From Dendrophyllia cribrosa (taxonomy: Eukaryota > Cnidaria > Anthozoa > Scleractinia > Dendrophylliidae), in the NCBI GenBank assembly GCA_024195265.1, contig JAJLRJ010000007.1, positions 4,801,058 to 4,865,057 on the forward strand: DNA of 64,000 nt. The letters are read 5' to 3'. A program made the translations under genes and the position numbers. The notes beneath the pieces were generated by a model that saw nothing but the letters and a program-made list of their open reading frames with translations, made no database searches and was not told the DNA's origin. This document shows, one piece after another, positions 32,801-43,567 of the stretch; the stretch's first letter is position 1, and the number at the start of each line of letters is the position of its first letter.

Positions 32801-35541
32801 ATCATTTTTGGCAAAATCATAATTTCCAGTAGGCTACCATACATGTACATGTACCTGTACCTCTTAACCCTTTAAGCCCTAAGAGTGATCAGCATCAAGT
32901 TTCTCCTTGTAATATCAATGCCTTATCAATCAAAAAGGTCATGAGAATTAAGGACATAATGACACTAAGATGAATTATCTTGATATATAAACAATAATTG
33001 TCCCCCACTTCTTCTATAGGAAATGCATAGGGAGAAGAAATGAGAATTTAAAGCTTGATATAAGGGCTTAAAGGGTTAAGGCAACTTCACATGACAAATG
33101 TAGTTGGCAAACTTAAATAATTGGTAATCTTGGGTTTTCACATGACAAACTTCCACATACCTTAACTTGTTCACAGGGTTATTTCTTCTCAAGGGAGGAA
33201 GAGCAAGGACCCAGTGAAACAAGGATACAAATACTGAAGTTGCAGCAAAACAAGTTTTGTTTGTCACCAACAGTTTGCTAACTGCCAACTCAAGTTTGCC
33301 AATTTTATTTGTTGAGTAAAGGCACCTCAAAAAATCAACAGTTATGGGAATCTTGTCATTTTTATGCGCCAGTTAAACTCTAGGATATGCCACTTACATC
33401 AAAATCAGGCATTGCCGGCTCTTCATATTCTTCCCAGTTTCTCTGAGGAATCACACCAACTGGTACGTCATGCACAACACTCCTTGTGTGACTGGTAAGG
33501 GATGGCTGGAAATTAAATGGCAGACATAGCACAGGTCAGGAACAATATATCAGTGTTAATATATAAGATAATACGTAATTTACAACACACAGTTGAATGA
33601 GCCTGGGGTGGTGACAACATTTATGTACTTCACATTTACAGCCAAAATACTCAGTGCATTGCACTTATTGTTTGAGAATACAGTACATGTAACTTTTATG
33701 GATCATAAAATAATTGATTGCTTTCAACTTGAAATTGAATATTGTAATCTATCTCCATTACAAAACGCTTAAATAATCGACAAACTTGATGTACATCATA
33801 TCCAATGAACAACAAAGTCTGAAACAAAGTAATGCACGAAATGTCATTCCATTCACAACTGACACATGATATCAGCCCTGTCAAAATGTGCTGGCAGCCG
33901 GCAATTTTGCCGCCTACAGTCAATCATTTGCCGTCTACTTCACACTGGAGTTCACAAATCATGACTAATAACAAAATACATCACTAGCCCTTATTGCCTA
34001 CTACTTCTGTTACCCTGCCTACCACTACAAAACATTCTGACAGGGCTGTGGTATGGAACTTCACCTTATGTCACTCAGTTTGTTAAACTGAGAATCTAAG
34101 CAATGTGCAAAATATTATGTTTGACTCGACCCATCAAAAATCATTTTATGTACCATGCTCATGACATGATGAATACAGTTTTCATACTAAAAAAAATGCC
34201 GTGTTTTATCTGCCTGACCTCTTAAAATAATTATTATAGCTATTGATTTAGTTGTAGCTTACCAATGTAATTTCAAATGTTAAGCATGGAGTGTGCTTCT
34301 TTGTGAGTTTTATTTTCACTGCTTGTGCACTGGCTGCAGATTTCATCGCTCTTGTCAGGTTATCTGGCATCAGCTCAAGGTATATATTGTTGCTTTCATC
34401 TTTGCCTTCAATGCGATACTCATCAAAGAAGTTGCTCTAAAGGAAAAATAAATTATTATGCTGTAGAAGGCAGTTCTCACTGGGCTGTTATACTATTCCT
34501 TCTTTTACATATTTTTCATGGGAAGACATTTTTTTATTTATATTTTTTTGTAATTTGGTACACTTAGAAAGCAAAGGGTCAAGTTACTTGTGTCAATTCA
34601 CACCAGATTGATACTCCACCCACAGCAGCATTATCAGTCAGAATAAAGTACAGCTTTGTTGGTGTCATTCGCAGAGCACACATCTTAGCCATCCGAGATA
34701 TTGTTCCTAACACCCCTGTCGGAGCAACAACAAAAAACACATAATGCATGAGGCATTTTAAACATTGAGGGCCTAACATAGGGTTGGCGGGATGTGGGAT
34801 AAGGCTTTTTTTGCTGCCAGGATGCAGGATGAAAGAAAATTCGAAGGCAGGATGCGGGATGGTTGAGGTGGGCAAGAAGTGGAAAATTCGTCATTTTCAT
34901 GGCAGGACGCAGGGATTCTTGATTTTTCTGGGCATTAAAGGGGATGGATGACGACAATGTAATCGGATATTTCACGATTCCGTGAAGGACAACTCAGTAG
35001 TCTGGATGTTAACATAAGTGATTTTGTAACCGTTTATTCTATCCTGTCTATCCTCTGAAATCATGCAGAAGTCCTCATCTTTATCAATCAGAGAACAAAA
35101 TTCATTTTCTTGACACAGTTGTGTTTAAGGGGGAATGATTCACAAAAGACTCCATCCTGGATATCAAAACTTACTTCAAACTGTCTAAAACCTTTCAATA
35201 TACACATTTCACTTTTTGTCACCCACCAGGCGTGAAGATTAGTCCGAGCCAAATTAGTCGCGCACTAGAAGCGCTTCGTAAAACTAAACGAACATTTAAT
35301 ATTGTGGACCAAAAAAAGTGAAAAATAACATTGAAAATGGTCGAAAGTTTTGGACTCCCGTACGAATAGCAAATCGAAGTCCGCGTACGGGTGCCGTACG
35401 AATAGCCACTGCGTAATTTATACTTCGCGGAAATATTTCGATAAGTTTTATATTTTAAAAATCATAAAAAAAAATATTCAAGTACTCACGTGTAAAATGC
35501 TGAATGCAATTTATATCCACTATCTTCGCTCTAAAACGCAT
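26829..35541 (-). CDS. HUS1: HUS1, checkpoint clamp subunit (eight exons, 281 aa)
   Basis: Exons on the minus strand, in order: 35541-35490, 34715-34588, 34436-34263, 33505-33398, 32772-32698, 30447-30348, 28554-28432, 26914-26829. They sum to 846 nt and every phase joins. The protein starts MRFRAKIVDINCIQHFTR, has GGVSIWCELTQ near residue 55, RSVVHDVPVGVIPQRNW in the middle, SVTTHFKHLD, then MAEARVDIKKL and HGQQVNPSKVIC, and ends LLHEDVSLQYVIPAVSI. Order, motifs and length match human HUS1 (280 aa) throughout. HUS1 forms the ring-shaped 9-1-1 clamp with RAD9 and RAD1, loaded at damaged DNA to activate the ATR checkpoint. Introns are standard GT-AG; the donor of exon 2 is gtaact. The gene is intact and its introns are packed with inserted repeats. 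It converges on ELC-B. Confidence 0.95.
26988..27761. mobile_element. 774-bp terminal-inverted-repeat element in the last HUS1 intron
   Basis: CCGTGTAGCATGAAATCTTT at the left and the inverse AAATTTCATGCTACACGG at the right, extended inward by GCGGG and by runs of TTTTGCG or CGCAAAA. Inside, near 27463, lies an AATAAT run followed by TTTATAGCGCCTTTTCTC and AAGGCGC, a motif related to 50466-50540. No transposase frame is visible, so it is non-autonomous. Confidence 0.75.
27762..28431 (-). other. HUS1 intron 7, remainder
   Basis: No supported feature. A short minus-strand frame near 27790-27850 has no splice context or known match. Confidence 0.45.
28860..29180. repeat. Cluster of CCCTTTCATATA-type short repeats in HUS1 intron 6
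   Basis: Four to six imperfect copies of TACCCTTTCATATACC and CCCTTTCA, with CAACTCGTGAAATCCC at the distal end. It is preceded by CCCGGGGGGGGGAGTACTCA. It looks like a fragment of a dispersed internally repetitive element. Confidence 0.5.
29589..29935. repeat. Imperfect palindrome, arms about 165 bases, in HUS1 intron 6
   Basis: From GAGGTCAAACAGGAGACTTG (29589) the sequence is mirrored, with about 75-80 per cent match by eye, by the stretch ending TCCTCTGTTCAACCTTTA near 29935. Matching inner blocks include AACTTTGTTGC and CAACTTGACAAAATTA. The centre lies near 29762. Probably an old foldback element. Confidence 0.65.
30080..30160 (+). repeat. Dispersed repeat fragment shared with 54060-54100
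   Basis: ATTCAACGCATTGATACCCA followed by GCCGAAATATGGTCA closely matches 54060-54094. At 54 kb the motif forms one arm of an inverted repeat; here only one arm is recognisable. Confidence 0.5.
30641..31360 (+). mobile_element. TTAA-type MITE split by a TA-flanked element (HUS1 intron 5)
   Basis: It starts CCCTTTCACTGCCAAGAG, runs to 30738, and resumes at 31279 with GCAAAAGAGCTTTCATTTGA and the shared block up to about 31355. The right terminal repeat (GGGAGTGAAAGGG) is missing. The gap is filled by the element at 30739-31276. Confidence 0.75.
30739..31276. mobile_element. 538-bp Tc1/mariner (pogo/Tigger-like) MITE nested in a TTAA-type MITE
   Basis: CAGTGGAACCTCGATTTAA at the left and TTAAATCAAGGTTCCACTG at the right, with TA at 30737-30738 and 31277-31278. 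The interior repeats motifs such as GTTATA, AACGA and ATCGAGG, and has no transposase frame. The insertion order is clear: it is younger than its host MITE. Confidence 0.88.
31591..31959 (+). mobile_element. TTAA-type MITE with internally triplicated block (HUS1 intron 5)
   Basis: Intact ends: TTAA (31587-31590) then CCCTTTAACTCCCAAGAG, and GACTCTGGGAGTGAAAGGG then TTAA (31960-31963). The internal block starting GTACCATGCAAAAGTACTGC occurs three times, at 31673, 31761 and 31836 (spacing 88 and 75; the middle unit lacks GAATGGTCACACC). Each unit ends CAAAAGTTAGAAC. This is the same block that forms the 83-bp satellite at 56940-64000. Confidence 0.92.
32087..32345 (+). repeat. Minisatellite, unit about 68 bases (GTAAGTATCGTATTGTAAGT)
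   Basis: About four units, each built from shorter 17-base motifs (GTATTGTAAGTAGTGTAA, GTACTGTACTGTAAG), fill this part of HUS1 intron 5. Minus-strand Tyr/Leu/Thr-rich frames across it are repeat artefacts. Confidence 0.85.
32868..33075. mobile_element. TTAA-flanked MITE of a second CCCTTT-ended family (HUS1 intron 4)
   Basis: TTAA (32864-32867), CCCTTTAAGCCCTAAGAGTG; right end AGGGCTTAAAGGG then TTAA (33076-33079). The ends resemble the satellite-related MITE but the interior (GATCAGCATCAAGTTTCTCC and so on) is different. Intact TTAA duplication. Confidence 0.85.
33873..34048. mobile_element. MITE with CAGCCCTGTCA ends in HUS1 intron 3
   Basis: CAGCCCTGTCAAAATGT at the left and ACATTCTGACAGGGCTG at the right, flanked by TGATAT and TGGTAT. 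Inner GCCG and GCCTACT blocks. Non-coding. Confidence 0.65.
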
Positions 35542-35601
35542 GTTTGCAGGTTGTTTTGAATGATTTTGGAAGGGAAATTTACGACTGTTTCTCACTCAAA
35601 A

Positions 35602-35615
35602 CTACCGCCATTTTG
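35602..35615 (-). promoter_or_regulatory. YY1-like ATGGCGG motif upstream of HUS1
   Basis: On the minus strand CAAAATGGCGGTAG lies about 60-75 bases before the HUS1 start codon. AAnATGGCGG is the YY1 consensus, often placed just downstream of transcription starts in animal housekeeping genes. A single motif match, so tentative. Confidence 0.3.
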
Positions 35616-37900
35616 AAAACTACCCACAATGCACCATATGATATGACCCAACTATATCCCCAGTCCTTCTCGAGCGCTCCAGCGTACGTTTCTCAAAATT
35701 TCTCATAAAGAGCTGTTTCTTTGGAGAGTGGCAGTGAAGTTTTTAACCTGTAAACAGTATTAAAACAATAAGGATATTAGATGACAAAATGATCCTTGCA
35801 GTGATGTACGCAATTAAAGAAATGCGATTGCAGTTTATATAGAAATATGATGTACCATTTATTCATTATCATCTTAGCCTTTTTCCGCCACTAAATATCT
35901 CGTTCACGTTTCAAGGAATCTATGCTCACCTCATGAGTCTATATTATAGTGTGTTTTGTAAATTTTTGGGTGATTTTGGGGAGGAAATAGGTTTTCTCAA
36001 AGGATTTGTAAAATTTAGAGAAATAAGAAACATTGAAGATTTGATGAGTTTTAAAATGAGAATTTGTAGTTTATAAGCAACCTGGGTTCCTCTTGTGTGG
36101 GCATCAACTGTCTGTTGGTGTTCCAAAAATCATTTTCTTTGGCTTCTATCCCTTCTTTAAACCTCTTGAAATTTCATTCAAGTTTAGGTTGAGTCCTGCC
36201 TTTGGGGGGGGGGGGGGTGGGGAGGGAGGGCTCTAATGCTCTAATAGTGTAAAAACTATGAGCTTTCGACAACCGTCCTGTTGTCTTCAACGGCTATAAA
36301 AAGTGAAGAAAGCGGATCTGCATACATAATTTAAAAAGTTAAATAATGACAAAAGCGAAAGAATGTAAAAACTAAAAAAAATTTTAAAAAAAGTGTGAAA
36401 GTCAATGTTTATTTAAAAGAATGCGATATTGATTGGGAAGCGGGAATGAGTTATTTTCAGCGTCAACCTCAGTGTTTGCGGTGTGTCAGGTCTCCAGGGT
36501 CTTAAGATGGCGATTATTGCCTTTGTCAATAATTAATGCATTTTCAAAGTCAATGTGGTGATTCTTAGACCAAGCATGATTTGCAACATTGGAGCCTTTC
36601 GTCCAACCAATCAGAAAAAAGAAAGAGTTGCCGCCAGACGTCGAGCCAGCGTAAGAAATTCGCGGCTAATTTTGCATAATTTTTTATCACTGTTCAGTCC
36701 TTACTTCACAAAATCTTCTAATGTCGATTCATAATTTAAGCAAATTATTGCTTAAGAAGTTGTGAAACCTTTACTAGAAGTATTACACACAGTCCGCTAA
36801 AGAAGAAAGGGATAACAATTTAATTCGGATGCATATTTTCCGTGATACAAGGTAAGAACTTACCAAGTAACAATCAGCTTTGCGGCCGTTCATGCGTTGC
36901 ATGTGAAAAGCTTTCTGGGTTTTTGAATGTTAATATTTCTCGTAAAATTAGTTTTATTTACATTTTGTAGCGTTTATACGACCAGAAAGAAAGCTCCAAA
37001 CCTCCAAACTTGCGTAAAATTTTTAACGGTTTAGAAGTAGTGCATTAAAACTTCTTAAAGGAGAAAGACTATCAAAGACATGACGTGATATAATAAGGAA
37101 AATTCGTTGAATTCATGGTGACTTGAGACTTTTGTAACAACTTTATTATTTTATGTTATTTTCAACTTTAGTTAGCGGTGTATTTCCACTGTTGCGTAAT
37201 TTTTGAGCGCAATGACATAAATAAAAAATATGAGGCGGTTTGTGCAAAGTTGAACCGTGTTAAAATGCTAACGGTTGCACAAGCTATTTGATTTCCGCGC
37301 GTATTTTAAAAAAGCCAGTTAACGTTAAATATAAGTCCGTTATAAAATGTAAAATGGATAAAATTCCGAAACTTAGAAATAATTTCCGACAGAATTTGAG
37401 TTTTTTTTCATTTTTAATGACATAAAGGTTGTTTTGTACGAAAGAGCTCAATCTCAACAAATTTAGTTTCTTTTTATACACGTAGCTTGTTTATGTACGT
37501 ACATTTCAATTAAGAAGTTTATTCAATTTTCAATAAATTTATAAATTTGGGAAGTATTTAAAGAGCGAATTTAATAAAACTCTTAACTCGCAGAATTAAA
37601 GTTGTCGCTGAAATAGTAATTAGCTAGCACATATCTAGTCTCCTCTTGTCATTCTGTTTTCAGGGAATAGAGGACATTCTCGAAGCGATAATCTTCACAA
37701 GCGAACACCTCTGCTAGGAAAACATCCATTACTTCTACAATCTTGGTACTGCCCTTTGAACATAAGATGCATATGAATGACAAACTACCGTGAAGGAGGT
37801 TTGGATACCCGGTCTTTATTTGCATAGATTTTAGCGATTTTTAATTCCTTCGTTTTCTTCGCGTTTAGTGATCAGTTTGAGACTCTATATCAAACAGGAG
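35616..37900. other. Region upstream of HUS1, no gene recognised
   Basis: AT-rich. A G-rich run is at 36206-36230. Next to it a stretch with GAGCTTTCGACAACCGTCC and GTTGTCTTCAACGGCT (36260-36295) looks like the end of a dispersed element. Possible splice signals (CAGG at 37663, CAAG then gtaaga at 36851) frame no recognisable protein. Confidence 0.45.
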
Positions 37901-37913
37901 GAGGAGTATTTCA

Positions 37914-38557
37914 TCAGATTTCCAAACACCGCAAAGTGGGTCAACTCCTGGTCAACCCTCTTCTCGGTGTTTGGATATTCTGATGGGTCAACTCCTGGTC
38001 AACCCTCTTCTCGGTGTTTGGATATTCTGATGGGTCAACTTCTGGTCAACCCACTTCTCGGTGTTTGGATGTTCTGATGGGTCAACTCCTGGTCAACCCT
38101 CTTCTCGGTGTTTGGATATTCTGATGGGTCAACTCCTGGTCAACCCACTTCTCGGTGTTTGGATATTCTGATGGGTCAACTCCTGGTCAACCCTCTTCTC
38201 GGTGTTTGGATATTCTGATGGGTCAACTTCTGGTCAACCCTCTTCTCGGTGTTTGGATGTTCTGATGGGTCAACTCCTGGTCAACCCTCTTCTCGGTGTT
38301 TGGATGTTCTGATGGATCAACTCCTGGTCAACCCTCTTCTCGGTGTTTGGATGTTCTGATGGGTCAACTCCTGGTCAACCCTCTTCTCGGTGTTTGGATG
38401 TTCTGATGGGTCAACTCCTGGTCAACCTACTTCTCGGTGTTTGGATATTCTGATGGGTCAACTCCTGGTCAACCCACTTCTCGGTGTTTGGATATTCTGA
38501 TGGGTCAACTCCTGGTCAACCCTCTTCTCGGAGTTTGGATATTCTGATGAAACACTC
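37914..38557. mobile_element. Terminal-inverted-repeat element carrying a 47-bp minisatellite
   Basis: The left end GAGTATTTCATCAGATTTCC is the inverse of the right end GATATTCTGATGAAACACTC, and both extend outward as TATCAAACA or TGTTTGATA. The same ends bound the palindromic element at 4117-4492. Between them lie 13 tandem copies (first GGTGTTTGG at 37966, then every 47 bases to GGAGTTTGG near 38530) of GGTGTTTGGATATTCTGATG plus GGTCAACTCCTGGTCAACCC and TCTTCTC. The unit contains the element's own right-end sequence, so the array grew from the terminal repeat. Confidence 0.88.
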
Positions 38558-39855
38558 TTCCTGGTGTTTGATATCACATCTACAATCTTGGTACAGCCCT
38601 GCCTTTTGGACAAAAGATGAACTATAAATAACAACATAGAACAGCAAGAAAAAGATAAAGTTCGTCCAAGACATTTAATGATCGTCGCCAAATTGTTGCC
38701 AGAGAAATTTTAAGTTAAGAAGTTTTGTGGCGTCTGCTTCATATGTTTAATATGTTGAAATATTGAAAGTCAGTGCGTGCACTTTGCGACCCCCCCCCCC
38801 CCCCCCCCCCTCCCTCTTTCCCCCCACCCTCACCCTTGCCCGCCCCAGGCTAAATAGGGTTAATAAGGAAAAAGGGACGCGCACCGCGCGCGGCTTCTCC
38901 ACATTGACTGCGATGTTTTTCTAAACAGGCGCCTGCTTCGAGGCTACTGTATGATAATGCGTGTTTTTTGATAATTTGCAATTTTTTTTTATTTAGATGA
39001 GGGCCATGGATTCGTTAGTGGTAACTGTTTAGTACTTACTATTATTTTAATCACATTTGCTGCTGTTGTTATTCGTAGGAGGATGCCGTTAGGTCGACGC
39101 TGTGGTTTTTAGGACATCTAACAAGGAAAAGTACCTCAAATATTTTTTACCATGAGATGCTTATCAAGAAATACTCGAGCTAAGACGAATCAGAGAAGCA
39201 TTGATGCATGCTGTAGTCTACATGCTGGCTAATCTCATCTGTCTCGCAAAACAATGATATGACGCGCGCCTCTAATCAGAGGCAGAAAAATTGGAATACT
39301 GGAATTGCATCCCGGAACACTGTATATAACGGCTAACCCTAACCTTAACCACAAGCTAAACAGCTATCCTAGGCCCTAATTTAGGTGTTCTTGGCTGTTC
39401 CGGTGTTCAATGTTCTTGTATCCTGGTGCTACAATGCTCTGGTTTCTGAAGTGAGATATCCTCCACCCCCCCCCCCCCCCCCCCCCCCAAAGGTCACGTG
39501 ACGGGTGTAGAGGAATAGGTCAAGTGCTGCTTGGTGCTGTCTGTTCTTAGTTTATGATGCTACACGTGTCTACACTATCTATAGCTTACTTGTCGACTTC
39601 CTGAACCGTCTCTTGAGTTTTACTTTTTCTAAAGTCTGATATTCAGCTTTTTGAGCTGATTGCTTGTGCTTGCGAACTTTTTCCAATACCCTTGACCAGG
39701 TCAATATGGTTATTGTATTGTTCAATGTACTCCTATTATCACTAATTATTTTTTATTCATATTATCATTACTTCATAATCATCTTTATTTATGATCTGCG
39801 ACTGGCTGTTGAAGGGAAACCGGGGAGCATTACAGATTCACAATCGGCCCTAGGA
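38558..39855. other. Intergenic stretch with long C runs
   Basis: C homopolymer runs at about 38791-38810 and 39464-39488. A 45-bp sequence at 38577 (CTACAATCTTGGTACAGCCC) repeats 37735 (CTACAATCTTGGTACTGCCC), flanking the element before it. No gene seen. Confidence 0.5.
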
Positions 39856-39859
39856 AGAG

Positions 39860-40510
39860 CAAAAGAGTAGGTCCTGTGGTCCAAAATGACTTCGACTTCG
39901 CCGATGACATCGCGCTTGTGGCAGACTCAGTTGAGAAGGCACAGGCTTTGCTGCTTAGCGTGGAGGGTAAATGCAAGTAGGTGGGTCTATGGCTCAGCGC
40001 TAATTATAAGAAAACAGAGGTCATCAACATCAAGGAGGAAGTCAAGGTCACCACCAAAGATGGTTTATCACTCACTGCCAAAAAGGACTTTCCCCAAGGC
40101 TCCTATATCATCTCTACTGAGAAAGACATCCGCGTGAAGAAACAACAAGCCTGGAGAGCTCTCCACGACCTCAAGAGCATCTGGAAGTCTACCATTCCGG
40201 AAGACCTCATTCTACCCTTCGGCTCGGAGGCATGGACGCTCACAGTAGAGCAGAAGGCTCGGCTTAACGGTTGCTACACTCGCATGCTCAGGGTAGTCCT
40301 CAATGTCTCGTGGTAGGATAGGGTCAGAGGATGCAAAGCCATCTATAGTGATCTGCCTAGTTTTTCCGTCAACATCAGGAGAAAGAGATTCCGACTGGCT
40401 GGACACTGCGTATGGCACCCTGAGCTGGTTGCTAGAGACTTGGTCCTCTGGGAACCGATCAAGGGAGACGTGCTCAGTATATCCCGAGGAAACTCGACTT
40501 CATTGAATTA
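39860..40510 (+). pseudogene. LINE (RTE-like) reverse transcriptase fragment, degenerate
   Basis: The first frame gives DFDFADDIALVADSVEKAQA with the FADD form of the catalytic YxDD box, then a stop, then LSANYKKTEV. A second stretch reads EKDIRVKKQQAWRALHDLKS and, after an internal deletion, GSEAWTLTVEQKARLNGCYT and RMLRVVLNVSW. A third frame downstream gives RKRFRLAGHCVWHPELVARD. This order matches the palm to C-terminal part of RTE-type non-LTR elements. Stops, frameshifts and a deletion make it inactive. Confidence 0.82.
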
Positions 40511-40719
40511 GTGTTTCCAGGATATTCAATAATCCGATTTTATTACGAAGCTTAATAAATCTATTGTGATCGTCACGGTATCAAGACTAGTCCAAAACTG
40601 TATAGTACGTAGAAGTCAATGCAGTTCGTCGCATTGAATACAATCCTCGCATATGCCTCAACGACGCAGCATTTCGTTTAGTCACGTCTGAGCATAATAT
40701 TTACATCCTACATCTTCAC

Positions 40720-41060
40720 TTTTCGTTACCATACACCTTTAACAAATGTTAAATATGGCAAAGACCGTCTTTACCAAGTCTTTGACACGGATGTCAAAGG
40801 TGGCAAAGGTCGTCTTTGATTTAAGTCAAAGTTAATGCACCTTTGACGCTTATCAAAGGTATACTAAATTAAAGGTGTTGTCAAATAGAGTTTTCCTTGT
40901 ACAAAGCTACCTTTGATTCGCCTGTGAAGTGCATCAAATGTCTAACACTTTTGACGCGCGTCAAAAGAGGATCAAAAACCTTTGATCTCATTTGATGCCT
41001 AAGTCGCGCAACCTTGTCACACCGGTTGATGTAAATCAAAAGTGATCAAAGCCAACTTTT
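40720..41060. repeat. Block dense in CTTTGA / TCAAAG motifs
   Basis: Roughly twenty copies of CAAAG or CTTTG occur in 340 bases, including ATCAAAGG, TTTGACGCGCGTCAAA and CTTTGATT. Many pair as short inverted repeats (for example ACTTTTGACGCGCGTCAAAAG). It is probably the interior of a foldback-type element; boundaries are unclear. Confidence 0.45.
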
Positions 41061-41734
41061 CGTGCAGTGAGTTTAACGGCGTCGTAAATTAAACTAGCTA
41101 GTGTTCTGAGCTAGAAATGTAAGTGGGTTATATTCGAAACATCTTCGTATCTTCCTCGCTAATCTTCGGAAGTCTTCGGTAATCTTCGGCAAAAATGACC
41201 GAAAACATTAAAGTGACTTTTGGACAGTCATCGGACATTTTCGTAACACCTTCGGGAAATTGTTGGGAGTCTTCGATAAAATTCGGATCACAAACTTGCA
41301 ACTAGCAGGGTAACAACATCCGAAAATTGTAAAGAAACTGTGGTATCAAAGTTATAAAGGCTTGAAATACTCGTGAATTGAGTTTTCTTTGTATACACAT
41401 AAGACAAAAGGCTTCTGTGTATACTAAGAAAAATTAAGTCACTCGTGGGATATTTCACAGTATACCACTCGAAACAATTTCATAACTAGCATTTATCATC
41501 TTGTGCGTCCATGTCGATACGATTTTTTGCGTGTTCGTTCATCCAGCTAGTATTGTATGAATTTATGCCATAAAACGGTTTATTTTGAGTATAATATTAC
41601 CCCCTCCCTTCATGTGATACAGTTGTCAACCCCTATAACTTTAGAATACATCCATACTATTACTCAAAGACATGACATCTATCTATGCACTGATAGCAGT
41701 AAAATAAGCTACAGTTTTGGGGTAAACCTAACAC

Positions 41735-41772
<38 letters not shown>

Positions 41773-42013
41773 TATGAAATACACTCGTCAACAGATTTAA
41801 AATGATATATTGTTGGATAGAATTTGTATCTATTCACCTTGGGGAAAAAGGTGTTTGCCATAGGCCTTGAAATGCGATTTTAATGCTTTTAATGCGATTT
41901 TAATGCTTTTTTCGCGGTCTTGTATAATCCGTTTGCCTTCTAGCACTGGACAACCCATTTAACTTCATCGTCATCTTCATGCTTAAGAAAAATCCTGAAG
42001 GTTTTACAGGCCG
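41061..42013. other. Intergenic stretch with TCTTCGG repeats and an AAT microsatellite
   Basis: Several copies of TCTTCGG(A/T) are at 41143-41290, and an (ATA)n run of about 33 bases is at 41738-41771. A duplicated GCGATTTTAATGCTTTT lies at 41873-41910. No gene seen. Confidence 0.5.
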
Positions 42014-42330
42014 ATGAGGGTCAGTAATGAAGAGATTGGAGAAAGATCTGGCACAAGGTCAATTGGTGAACAAGTAAGATGCAGGCGATGGAAATGGTTA
42101 GATAATGTTTTGAGAATGTCACCTGACAAGAACCCCAAGGTCGCACTAACATGGAAACCCGAAGGCAAGCGTAGGAGGGGACGGTCAAGACGTGGCGGAG
42201 AACCGTCGATAAAGAAAGGATATAGCTCGGTTTTAGAACCTGGAGAGAAGCAGAGACTGCAGCCAGAGACAGATCAACTTGGAGGAGGATTGATGGCCCT
42301 ATTCTTCACAAGGAGAGAGAGATAGATGAT
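42014..42330 (+). pseudogene. LINE 3' end fragment, C-terminal coding remnant
   Basis: The frame contains RCRRWKWLDNVLRMSPDKNP, then VALTWKPEGKRRRGR. A +1 shift continues KTWRRTVDKE and further on TWREAETAARDRSTWRR, the usual C-terminus of one group of non-LTR elements (RWLGHVLRM..GKRKRGRPK.TWRRT). GATGATGAT then a long GA run follows (42331-42380), as expected for a 3' tail. Frameshifted and 5'-truncated. Confidence 0.78.
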
Positions 42331-42332
42331 GA

Positions 42333-42380
<48 letters not shown>
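42331..42380 (+). repeat. GA microsatellite at a LINE tail
   Basis: GATAGA followed by about 22 GA dinucleotides. Directly follows the LINE 3' fragment and precedes the segmental duplication. Confidence 0.9.
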
Positions 42381-42382
<2 letters not shown>

Positions 42383-42692
42383 CGCGCGACGCCTGTAACT
42401 GCGCAAGCACATACACGCAACACGCGCGCGATAATTTCTCAGCACATGTTATAGCCACTTGCATGCTTCATAATTATACTGATTAGAATAGTCCTTTCTA
42501 TATTAGCAATGCTATTTTGTCTCGAGGTAATTATTCATTGAAGACAGATGGCTCCTTATGACGAAAGAGGATTACAGATCACAAGTCTATCAACAATCAA
42601 CAACTTAATGCACAAGGCAACTAACTAAGAAGTAAGTCTTGAAAAACCTGTGGAAATTTTTTTACTTTCTTTTCATGAGAAAAAAAATTATA

Positions 42693-42979
42693 GTGCGGTT
42701 TTCAATTGAGTGTGATCAATGTTATTTTGCTATATTGCTTCGGTTTTGCATTACTACCCTTTGTGAGATTTTGCGCCACTTTCTCAATCAATCAGACGTG
42801 AAACCAAAACCAATTCTGACTTCCTCGCACACGTTCCTCGCACACGTTCCTCGCACACGTTTCCCGCGCTTGGCGCCGGTTACATGTATTTGCCTCGAGC
42901 TCTGATTGGTTCCTTGGATTGTCTGCTTCTATTTTTATTAGTCAGAGTTGGTTTTACGACAATAGAGTGAAACCCGCTC
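42693..42979. mobile_element. Family-B MITE, copy 3
   Basis: GTGCGGTTTTCAATTGAGTG to AGAGTGAAACCCGCTC, with TA outside both ends. It contains a local triplication of CTCGCACACGTTC near 42824-42860. Confidence 0.8.
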
Positions 42980-43567
42980 TAGAATATCAGATTAAGAAAT
43001 ATACTTGGGCGGCAATACGCAAGTGTAAATAACGTTCTAACTATACTAGCAATTGCAATGCCCAATCTTACAGTTTTGCAATGTTTTAATCTTGCAGTTC
43101 TCAGGGATGCTAGGTGCCCATTACACTGGAGATATTGACAAATCCGCTGTAAGGGAAAGCGCCAATGGCGAGATACTAATTGCAGCTAGGTATGTATACT
43201 TTCTATTTTTTCTTTTGTGTGTGTGAGAGAGAAAGAAACTGTGTGTGCGCGACGCCTGTAACTGCTCGATCACATATACGCAACACGCGCGCGTTAATTT
43301 TTAAGCACATATTATAGCCGCTTATATGCTTCATAATTACACGGATTAGAAAAGTCTGTTTTATATTACTAACGCTCTTTTGTCTCGTTAACAGTTTTAT
43401 TTCTAGAGAATTGCAGGTAATTATTGATTGAAGACAGTTGGCTCCTATCAAGAAAATGGTTTGCAAAGTTTATCAACAATCCACCGCTAAACACAAAAGG
43501 TAACTAACTAACAGGTAAGTCTTGAAAAACCTCTGGAATTCTTACGATTAAGAAAGGAAAAGTAACA

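Noticed and set aside
37868..38691. Open frames through the 47-bp array on both strands
   Set aside because: The unit length is not a multiple of three and the frames break within a few units; they are not repeat proteins.
39331..39350. Telomere-like GGCTAACCCTAACC motif
   Set aside because: Only two to three imperfect units; no telomeric array.
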